From assembly GCA_013396525.1 (NCBI GenBank), contig VWYX01000715.1, positions 206,718 to 270,717 on the forward strand: a stretch of 64,000 nt of DNA, in the 5' to 3' direction. The position numbers and the translations under genes were made by a program. Origin of the DNA: Chaetorhynchus papuensis (Eukaryota > Chordata > Aves > Passeriformes > Rhipiduridae). Under the pieces are notes generated by a model that saw nothing but the letters and a program-made list of their open reading frames with translations, searched no databases and had not been told where the DNA came from. This document shows, piece by piece, positions 39,031 through 49,300 of this stretch (its first letter is position 1; each line of letters opens with the position of its first letter).

Positions 39031-40140
39031 GGTATGTCATTATAAACCACTGTCCATAGTTTATTACCAGTGAATGCAAGGCAAAGTTAGAAAGTTATTT
39101 GCTACTTTCAATATTATTCTTCTAATAGAATATTGTACCAATATTTTTCTTAGATGTGGCTAAAGACTTCCTTAACTGAGGTAAAATAACAATTATGTGG
39201 CTTATATTTAATGGCTTCTAACTGATCATTTTTTTGCAAGGAAATGGTTTTAAGGCTTATATTTTACATATATTTTTCAACACACAAGTTTCTTCTGGTC
39301 CAGGTTATTCTGTTAACACTAACAGAAGAATGTAACAAAGCAGAACTGAAAACCACAAACTTGAGTTTGAGGCTATGTCAAAACAGTCAAGGCAACCTAT
39401 AAAATTCTTTGCATACTTCCTGGTCTGATAAACCCTAATAAGAGTGAGGGTGTAACTCATAAGAGAGAAATAGAGCTCGCTAACACAATAAATTCAAAAA
39501 GCCCAGGTCTGCACATCTGTGAATTTCCCTCAACCATGTAAAAATGTTTCTTATTGTTGAGGAGATTTTGTTGGAAAAATATTGTTGATCCAAACCACAC
39601 CATGCAATTTCTGTAAGGAAAGGATGCTGTGCATCCCCTGTCTCCAGCCCAACCTTTCATTTATTCTCAACTTTTCCACAAAGGAAATAATTTTGACATA
39701 TGGAGATAGCGTCTTTTGACATAACCTTCTTGTTCCACTTCTGAGAACAAGCTTCCTTCCTGAGTAATTTGAAAGCTTTATGATGAATGTGAATGTGAAC
39801 TACTCTATAAAACATGATAGGATGAGCATACTATGGAGAGGACAGTAAATTTCTGTGGGCAACCTCCCCTAGAACCAAAAATAAATGCCCTGCTAGAATA
39901 AAGATAAATGCTTGTGTGGTGGCTGAAGGTGTGAAAACAAACACCTGTGAGTCTCAGGTGTAGCAATTCCCTCTGTAAGAATTCAGCAAAGAAAAACATG
40001 ACAATCTGCTCTGCATGCTTGTCAACATCACGCTGTCTCTTCCTGCAAATTTCTGATCTACAGACTGTGCTATAGCACTGCACCTCTTTCCAGTCAAGGA
40101 AGAGTCACTCCGGGGAATATGTGAAGTCTACTGCTTTGGC

Positions 40141-40164
40141 TGCTGCTGCTACCACTACTACTGA

Positions 40165-40225
<61 letters not shown>

Positions 40226-40231
40226 TCTTCT
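40141..40231. repeat. (ACT)n trinucleotide microsatellite
   Basis: About 90 bp: TGC units, then interrupted ACT units, then a pure (ACT)n run of about 19 units (40165-40221), ending in TTC units. It is the longest simple repeat in the window. Confidence 0.97.
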
Positions 40232-40742
40232 ATTTTTACAGCTTCTTCATTTTCTTTTCTCTAAAGGTGAAATGTAGCCTGGTTTTATAGCACTGCCCCA
40301 TCTGGAAGTGAGTCCTTTCAGACCTCTGTAAGGAAATTTATCTCTGATTATATGTATCCTCATTCCAAGAGGAACTGCGTTGTGTTTGTCTCCTGTTGTG
40401 AGAGTAGCAACGGCTGTTTTTTAAACTCCATCCTTTTTCTTTCTGGGCCTCTTTTCTTCATCTGTTTAAAGGAGCTGATCATATGTTCCTGGTTGGCAAG
40501 AATCATAATAGGAAAGAAAAAAGACAAACTTATTGGTCTTATGAAAACAGGGCTTCATATTCAACAAGGGAAAAAAATAAATCTGAGAATTATAATGAAG
40601 TGTAGCTTTTTTAAAATTATTATTAGTAATCCATCTGGAGCTTAATAGGGCATATATTTTGCTTAGAATATAGATTTGAAAAAATAACAAATCTTTTTTT
40701 CAGAGAAACATCATCATCACAGATATAAATATCTATTTTACA

Positions 40743-40777
40743 TTTTGTCTTTATTATTTTACATAATAAAGACAAAA
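40743..40777. repeat. perfect 15-bp inverted repeat with 5-base loop
   Basis: The left arm TTTTGTCTTTATTAT (40743-40757) is the exact reverse complement of 40763-40777, with the loop TTTAC between. Such a hairpin could form in DNA or RNA; no function is evident. Confidence 0.9.
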
Positions 40778-41350
40778 GCAGCCAAATAAATAAACAATAG
40801 CTAATGTTTTCAATCCAAGTGGAACATGATATTCCTTGACACTAAAATGGAAGTGTTAGTGCCATTCCCACAGCATGGGAAAACTGCGTTTGTTTATTTC
40901 CACTTGGTATTTCCCTAAGGACACTTTGCTCCACCAGTATAATTAGGATGACATTTGGAGCTGCTGTATTTCAATACAAGAGCAAGAGACACTGTGCAGC
41001 TTGACAAGAGATTATGATGTCAAGTCAATTGCTGCAGCAATATCAATATTTATTCCCTTGTTCCTTGTGTCTTGTTTTATTTTTGTTCCTCTTTTTCTAC
41101 TAGGCATAAAATAATATCTAAAACCTATCCTATTGCGCAGCATATTTGTTTTCATTCTAGACAGCCTTGCTTTTCCCTAGTTAATTTTGATCTTAAATCC
41201 TCTCCTTTCTCAGGTAAATAGAAGTTAACTCTTTCAGTAGTGCAATTACTTTCACAGAATGAATTCTCAATTGATCTAGTACAACATTCCCAATGAGTTC
41301 TGTATCTTATTTCATCAAAGAGTGATCTCAGAACTATATTATGTATTTTG

Positions 41351-41432
41351 AGTTTTAATTGCTTCACTACTGGTGAATACATATCAATTATGTGTATCCA
41401 TTGTATTCACCAGTAGTGAAGCAATTAAAACT
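41351..41432. repeat. perfect inverted repeat, 31-bp arms, 20-base spacer
   Basis: The left arm (41351-41381, starting AGTTTTAATTGC and ending GGTGAATACA) is the exact reverse complement of the right arm (41402-41432). After one outer mismatch (G/A) a further T/A-rich pairing continues for at least four bases. The spacer is 41382-41401. An A8 run follows the right arm. Confidence 0.95.
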
Positions 41433-44400
41433 AAAAAAAAGGTCATTATACAGGTACTGAACTCATTAGAAATGTTGTACTTGATCCATCAGGTTACAGG
41501 CTTTAAGTAAGAAACATTTGCCAACAGCACGCAGCATTAACTGAGATTCCTGATAGTTTATTTTTGTGAAAATTGGAAGAGAGCTGTGGTTAGCAGCTCG
41601 TCCATGCTTTCTTTTTACAGAATAGCAGAGAAGATTTACCCTGGAGTGGATTCAGATTAACAGGTATAACCTGAAGAGCATTTCAGCATTGTTTGTGTGG
41701 AATAATGTCATAACAGCAAAGCACAGCAGCACAGATGCGAGAGTTCAGAGCCAACAGTGAAGCAATTATGTATAATTGTTATTAGTTTAGCCTGATTAAT
41801 TTTCTTTTATATTTGCCTGATTTTGTTGTAGAAAACATAAGTATATTTATGTTCAGCAACACTTCTTTTTTCCTAAGAGAATATTACAGTTGCTTAGAGA
41901 TATACGTCTGTCTCTGTATAAGCAGATTATCTCCTCCTGGAGCACAATATTGTTGATAGGATTATTTCTTAAATGGATGAGAAAATCAGCTTCCCAATTT
42001 AAAGGTCTGTTGAGGTTTAATGCCCTAGGTCTTGTTTGAGAATTGTGTTTATTTCTCTATTACACCACCAGGAGTTTCTTTGATGCATGATCTCGTTAAC
42101 TTTGCATGACATCGTTAGATGGCAGTGTCCCTTCCAGCCTTGACTGGGGTTCCTATGCATTTCTAAGACATTTAATTGAGATTCATAATGGTTCAACTTC
42201 TATTAAGGATGCATAATATTAATATAAAATTAATTTATCTTCATTAATAAACATAAGGTAAATATCAAAGGGAATAATGTTATCGCTTCTAGTTACTCTA
42301 GGTTTTTTACAGGTATTTATCGTTGCCCTATTTTAAAGTAACCTTGATGTCCACTTCACTTTTTATCGGTGTGATTAGGTCAAGTCATGAAATATTTGAA
42401 CTTTCCTGAAATGAATGCTTCTAATTTCATGTTTGTCCTTTTGTTTTTTACTTTTGTTGTCACTATTTAGCTGTTCACATGGAGGTACAGATAATTACTG
42501 AAAATTTTAATTTTGAAATAATAACTTTTTTATGCATAAAAAGAGAGACAGATAAGGAACAGGGAAAGAGAAGGCAGTGGGGCCCTTAAAGTCTTACACT
42601 ACACTGTGCTTTGTTCTAGAGGAACTGGTGCTAGTAGAAAGAGTCTCAAACAGGTGTTTATAAATTTAGTCCACTGAGGCTGGGCTTCCATTATGCTCAT
42701 TAGGAAGAGACACTTTCTTACAAAACACATCTGGAACGGTTACAAGTGGTCTCGAAAGCCGGCAAATTTATGCGGTCAGAATATGCTGGTTTTGGCAAGT
42801 CAGGCACTTCCACAGGCTTATTGTATGCTGGGACAACAACTCACTCATTCATGACTACCTTGAGGCAAGCCAGCTCGCCCATTTTAGATAACTTGCCTAT
42901 GATCTGTCCTGTAAACCTGTGAAGACACTTCTCTTTCTCTATTAACAGTTATATTAAATGCACCATGAAATCTTTTACAAATTTAAGAGTTAGTCAGAAA
43001 GAAAATTACTTTAAATTAGACTCCTCTCCATTGATTAAAATTGATTGCAGAGGAAGCTTCGGCTAGGTTTGAGTTAAGCTTTATGAGTACTTCCCCTAAA
43101 TGATCCCAGGAGATTCAAATTAGCCTTTCAGTATATGGTAGCAAATGTATGTGTGTTTCTTTATGAAGGGTACCTCTGGTGTTCATGATTTGTTCAAGTT
43201 CCACCAGAGTATAGACACAACACAAGCAATTCTGAGTTACTGATCTTTTTACTTTGAACCTGGATGTTTCTCTTTTTTGTGTCAACTAGAACGTCACTAC
43301 TCTGTACAGTTTTGTGTGCTACCATAACTACGGTGTCATCACAGCTGTGTGGAGGAGCTTTGACACCATCAGCAATTTGGCAATAATCTAAATCATTACA
43401 TTATTTCAATCTAAGCAATGAGAACTACTTCAGAGAAACATTAACTTTTAGTATGATGCCTTTGATTCAGTGTAAGTTGAAAACAAAAGTGAAGCTTCCG
43501 GTTTGTGAAAGACAATACTGTTTCCTCCAAAAATTATGATGAGACCTGCAGTTGTTCATTTGCAGAAACATTTGTCTCAGTCATTCACAAAAGAGAACTG
43601 CACAGTATCTGTTTGAAAGATATCAATTCTTCCAAGATTGAGCATTCACAACCTTATTAACATAGTCAATATGCCAAAAGAAATTAAAATACACTCTTCT
43701 TTGGTAAGGAAGGTAAATTTATGACTGATGCATATTTTTCAAATGTATGCAGCTAGTTCTCAGAGTTCGAATGTTTGGTTTTAATATTTCCATAAATCTT
43801 TGTAAATAATAATGATTTATATGCAAAGCCTTGCATGGGCCCAAACATTCAAACTGGATTGCCTATTGGCAAAAATCCATAAGTTTTATTGAAGTTCCTG
43901 AATAAAAAATGGGCTCACTTTCAAAGGTTGTATGCATCAGTGTTTTTTATGGCATAGTAGTTGCTCAACAGTTTTGGTAAATAAAATATTGTTAAGATGC
44001 ACCTGTATAGAAGAAGCCTGCTTAGAAAGTCAAAGATTGTCTTACCTTCAGGCCAAGTTACAAGGATTTTCACTATTCTATTGGAACTCTGATCTATTTT
44101 TTTAAATACAAACATGTTTTCATTCTTTTTATTCTCTACAGGTTGTTGATATCTCCCTGTTTATATCCAATTTTTAGTTCTTTATGCATTTCATTCTGAG
44201 TTACCTTTTCCTCCATGTTATTTTTTCACTATGCGATTTTCTAGATACATTTCATTTGTATTTTGCTATTTATTTTATGGAATTAAATGCAAACATAAGT
44301 TATCAAACTAAGGCTTGTCTTTTTTACCTCCTTTTTATAATTAATTATAGTTGAATATAGCTAGTAGTGAAATAAATGTATTTCTGTTTCTTTTTCTGTA

Positions 44401-46265
44401 TTACAGGAAAAGATTCCTAGAGCCTGATTTAGAACAAAACCAAAAAAAATACCAAGATTAAAATCAAGGGTCATTATTGCAGTATTTATGTTACCAGTCA
44501 CTTAATAGAGAAACATTTATGCACTATTAATGATGGAGGATTGAAACATTTGTCACACCCAGTGATAGAATTATTTTACTTTTTAAATTGTTTCAACTAT
44601 ATCCATAACTGGCAATAGAGTTTTAGGAGCATAAAACTGTGTTCTGGGAGTGGTAAATAACCCATTTAAACAACCCACATTTCTGCTCTCACCTTTTGTT
44701 AATGCAGAGTACTCCTACCTCTTGCACACTGATGTTAACAATTATTTTACAGGGACAAACTCATATTTTCTCTGCTAATGGAAGCAGTGGGCTCAGTCCT
44801 ACCTGCAGACTGTGAGGGCACAGGGGAAAAAATGGATTTTTGTGAAGTTTTTGTACCAAGTGAGGTAAAATTATACACAAGTAGTATTTTAAATCTTCCT
44901 TTAACACCAAAGGATCAGTGATTTCATAAAAACCTTATTCTTAGCTGTTTTAACACTCTTTTTTTCCTCTCTTGACTGTATAGTATTTTAGACTCTCTTT
45001 AAACATGTGCTGCTGGGTCTTTTATTCCTTTAGGTTTCATCCGTATAAACCATTTTCATGAGCATCAATTCCTATCCTTTTGCAGAGGCCTGTAAATTAT
45101 CAAGAACTTCATTTCTAATGGTTTTCTCCATGTCTATGCCATAATTACATCCAAAGGATTTTTTTGATTCATTCATGTATTTTTTCATCTGCATAACATT
45201 GTGTTGACTTGAGAGCTGATGAACAAACACATTGCAGAAGCAATTTGAAAAAAGGCCTGAGTGGGAAGTGTGGAGCATTTTGCATTACTGAAAACCTGTC
45301 AAAGTGGCTTGATTTATACCACCTTGGAAGTAATAATGAAGACTTTGGGGAAAAGAAAGCTATTTTGAACATTTGGGTTTTTTTAACTAAAACATTTTTT
45401 TGCTTTTTTTTTTTTGGTTTAGTTTATAATGGGGAATTATTGTCTAAAATCTCATCCTACTCCACCTCTGGGCACAGCACAGAGAGACATCTTCTGTTAT
45501 TGAAACTATTAAGCCAAATAGTAGTAATAGAAATGTTATTTCTATCAGAAATATAGAGAGCAAAAGCAAATTACCAAATGGAATACTAAGGACAGACAAT
45601 AAGTTTATCCCAGTTTAACAGAATCATTGGGTGTTTTAAGAGAGAAAAGCCTGTTCTGAAGATTGAAGTTTGCAGATGCAGTACATCATCAAACACATTC
45701 CAATTCATGTGAGTACCTGTGACCATTTTAATGAGTAAGACATTGTCTGAATATTTGCATATCTAGAAGTGGGTGTACTTTAAATCATGAGCTATTTACC
45801 CATATGTAGCTTTTTGTACTCTGTGCTTCTCTTCTAGTCAAGATAAAGCTGTATTTAGCACATATGGGAGTATATGATACCTGAACTACAGATGTTTCCT
45901 CCACAGAGACTTTTACTAATTTTCCAAAAGAACAAAAGACTCTTCTGATTCTTTCTGCTGAAACTTTTCTTTTAATTACTTCATTGGAATCAAGCAGCAC
46001 AGTATGGCAGCATTGAACCACAAAGATGGAGATAAAATCCTATTGTGTTTGATCATGAATGTTTGCAAAACAGACCATATTTTCACATAAAAATATGTAG
46101 TCCTTATGTTACATTTATCCCTTCACTTTCAGAAGAGATCACTATACTTCTGCATGTTAATTCAGAATATTTAAGCGTCAGACTCAGGTGATCCATTTTT
46201 GTAAGCAGAGAATGATAAATCTGTTGATAAAGTCAGTTTTGCAATTAATTGGAAAGAATAACATT

Positions 46266-46293
46266 CATAAGCACATTCTCATAAGCACATTCT
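46266..46293. repeat. 14-bp direct tandem duplication
   Basis: CATAAGCACATTCT occurs twice in a row (46266-46279 and 46280-46293) without change. Confidence 0.95.
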
Positions 46294-47450
46294 TGTTGAT
46301 CTAAGGTCACAACACTTTTATTCTGTAAAGTAAAACTAAGCACTATGTTATCAGAAAAGTTCAGCTGTAGAGGAAAGTTATTTTCTTAGAAAGTTGTTGA
46401 ATCAGCTTTGCAGTTTAAAGAAAAAAACCCAGCAAAACCTACTGAATAAAGGCCATATCCTTTTCACTCTTTGGTGTAAACCAAGATTTATTTCAAAAAA
46501 TTACTCCAGGAAAAAAATTAGCTTTCTGATCTTAGCTGTACATAAGCAATAACCTCAGCTTTGGGGAAGTGACAAAGTGGGGTTTGAGTTGATTTTTTGC
46601 AGAGCATCTTTTTGTTTCATTGCTTAGTGTGTTTGGGTAAAGTCACAGGACACTTGCTTCATGTTCTGGTTTGTCTTCATCCTCCATAACATACATTCTA
46701 TCACTATAGAAAAAAATCCGTATTCACATGGTAGAATCATTGAGTTTTTGGTCAGTTATGAAAGCCAACAATTAAATTGCTTTGCTCTTGCAAATATATG
46801 CAATGTAATTTTTTTTTTCTGAAACCACAGTTAATCTAATCCAGGCCCACAGCATTCTCCATTTTGCCTTGAACAGAATAATACTAGGTGTATTTTCAGG
46901 TTTACTGTCAGGCAATTAAATACTGGAAATTTCATTATGGCTTTAAAAAACCCACTGGATTTTGTAAAGAGATTGATAATGAATTAGGCAGCACCACTGT
47001 ACTAGCAAGTAAAGTGGAACCAGAAAAATGTTTTATTTTATCAGAATCTAAGGCATCATTTCTTCTTCTTTTTCAGCCCTTGCAAATAAGTAGAGGATAT
47101 GTTTTCTTCATTTGTAGTTTTTTTCATCTAAAATTCAGCGTGGAAAAGAATAAAATGTTCAGGCATTTTATATGGTCTTTTCTAAGCTTTAATAAATTAC
47201 CAGTTCTAAACTTGGGAGGTAGATAATAAGGACAGTCTTTACTTTAATCTAAGGTGTGGTGGTGAAGTATTACTATAATAACGTATCCATGTATTGACTG
47301 CTATCTTTCTGTAATCTGTGCAGCCAGAACTGGATGAGCAGATTCTAGTTGTGCTTCAGTTTCTCAGTCTTGAATTTGGTGATTTACTCAGGATCATGAA
47401 CTGTGTTATGAAATGAAAGATTCGCCCCAGAACTGAATTTAGGGTTCTAG

Positions 47451-47618
47451 AACAGGGTTCCCAGGGAAGTGATCAGGGCACTAACTTTGCTAGAGTTCAA
47501 GAAGTGTTTGGAAAATGCTCTCAGGCACGTGGTGTGATTCTTGGGGCTGTCCAGCGCAGGGCCAGGAGTTGGATGTTGATGATCCTTGTGAGTCCCTTCA
47601 AAATTTCAGACATTTCTG
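47451..47618 (+). mobile_element. CR1 LINE 3' end (+), same tail type as the SINE
   Basis: About 170 bp of CR1 3' UTR: 'AACAGGGTTCCCAGGGAAGT', 'GAGTTCAAGAAGTGTTTGGA', 'CTCTCAGGCACGTGGTGTGA', 'CAGGGCCAGGAGTTGGATG', 'GATGATCCTTGTGAGTCCC' and a decayed tail. The 'GATCCTTGTGRGTCCCTTC' module also ends the tRNA-derived SINE at 49.15-49.30 kb, so both appear to use the same CR1 3' end type. Confidence 0.92.
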
Positions 47619-49149
47619 CATACCCAAAAATCTTTCAGAATGTCTTTTCACACTGACATCAAAGCTCAAAAATATTTACCTTAGTATATGTGCTGTTTAA
47701 AGCAGTTATTCTGGGAAGCAATACATAGCATAGTATTCTTGGAATTTGTTTATATAATCCAAAGTATTTGAACAGAATTTTAACCAATATAGTTTACAGG
47801 AATAAGGTACCTCTGAGTTCATTAAGTCCCTGGATAAATAAAGAAGACTCCTCTCTGACATTTCAAGTACAGAATATTGCCATCTCCTAGTCTATGGGCA
47901 AGCAAGAAATCATGATTGAGTTTTCTCACACCAATTTATACTGCTTGTATTAGAGTAATCCCTTATAACTCCTATCACTTTTATTTTTCTTCCCCAGTAC
48001 CTGTTAGTTTTTGTCCTTTCATCCACAATCTCTTGCAGACAAGAACTGACATTTATTCCAGTACAATGGAGTTTCTGCTGGACACACACACACAAAAAAA
48101 AAAAAAAGACAAAAAAAAAAGACAACAGTATTAAGAGGAAATTATCTATGAGAAAACTCTTAGGATGTTTGATAATTGCACAATGTAGAGTCCTGGTTTC
48201 TATTTATTCCAAAAAGATAATGAAATTAGCATCTAGCACAAAGTCTGCTCTGGCTTGAGAAAGCATAACTCACATAAAGAAAGCACAAGAAACATATGTT
48301 TCATTGCGTATCTCTATGGTAAGCTCTGTACCTCCTTCTAGTTATACAAACAGGAGGAGGGCACCTTCTTCAGCTTCTTCAGACAATTTCCTGAGGAGAT
48401 CAGACCATTCCCTGAGCTTTTGTGCTTTTAAGGAGCACCAGCATATCAGAAGACAAAGCTGTGGAAGTTCAGAAGTGTAGCATGACTATATGAGCATGTC
48501 TGAAACACTGAACCTTTTGAAATTTATCTACATAAAAACCGTAAATCTTTATCTTAATTGCTAAGTCCTCTTGAGTGCACCAATAAATTGTTAAACAACA
48601 GAAAATCAGCAAAGCAGAAATAGATCTTGAGAGAGAATAATACTAGTGAGAACGTTAACATTTTTCTTCTACGTATTATACTATTTCTTTTGTACAGTAC
48701 AATTATATGAGAGACTGAATTAGCCTTTAATTCTCTGTGCTTAGGATTTGTATGCAGCACTTGAAGCCACTGCTTCACTTACCAGGTTTCTTCATTAAAT
48801 CCTGAGTAATTTCAAAGAGTAGGAAGAGAACACTGCAGAGTTTGTCTGCTAAATGACAAGTGTGGGTAATGTGTGTGTGAGATCATGAATGTTTGTTTTT
48901 GCCCCAAAGTTTTAAAAGCCCTGGAAAAACCTGAAGAAATCTTGAATATCTCTAAATAAGTTTTCATAGGGCATTCAAAATCTGTTAGCTTCAAAACAGT
49001 GACAGTAAGAAACAAGTTGTAAATTTAAGCTCCTATATATTCAGGTGTGTTTCTTTGTAGAAGAGTACTTAGTTACAGAACAATTTTTGATGGACCATCA
49101 GCAATAAATGTGAATCCAGAAATTCCAGTCATTTGGAATTCCAGGACAC
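47619..49149. other. unique AT-rich non-coding DNA
   Basis: No gene seen. A (CA)n/(A)n run is listed separately. Confidence 0.55.
48081..48120. repeat. (CA)n followed by A-rich run
   Basis: Six CA units are followed by A14 and A10 runs split by GAC. Confidence 0.92.
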
Positions 49150-49300
49150 GATCCTGTGATTAGCTTAGCTGGTTGGAGCAGGGTGCTAATAATGCCAAGG
49201 TCAAGGGTTTGGTTCCTAGATGGGCCATCAACTTAAAACTTGGACTTGATGGTCCTTGTGGGTCCCTTCCAACTCAGAATATTCTGTGAATTCTATGATT
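49150..49300 (+). mobile_element. tRNA-Ile/CR1 hybrid SINE (+)
   Basis: A roughly 150-bp composite. The head (about 49153-49227) is a decayed tRNA-Ile(AAT). It has a perfect pol III A box TAGCTTAGCTGG at 49161-49172, the anticodon loop CTAATAA at 49186-49192 with anticodon AAT, a B box GGTTTGGTTCC at 49206-49216 (two changes from GGTTCGANTCC) and the tRNA 3' part ending GGGCCA. After a short linker the tail (49241-49300) is CR1 3' UTR: 'TTGATGGTCCTTGTGGGTCC', 'CTTCCAACTCAGAATATTCT', then two ATTCT-type tail units. SINEs of this design are moved by CR1 reverse transcriptase; I recall them from passerine birds. It is a transposon copy, not a tRNA gene. Confidence 0.93.

Larger units (their letters stand above)
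36241..47450. other. 11.2 kb with no recognisable transposon; non-coding
   Basis: The longest stretch of the window without a recognisable CR1 or LTR. No open frame exceeds 115 codons and none has a known motif. It holds microsatellites, a short duplication and two perfect hairpins (all listed). Several parts (40840-41060, 41560-41830, 42700-43110) are of mixed composition with few homopolymers, as conserved regulatory DNA often is; that reading is inference only. Confidence 0.5.

Noticed and set aside
49153..49227. functional tRNA-Ile(AAT) gene
   Set aside because: The B box and several stem bases are changed, and the CR1 tail shows it is the head of a SINE.
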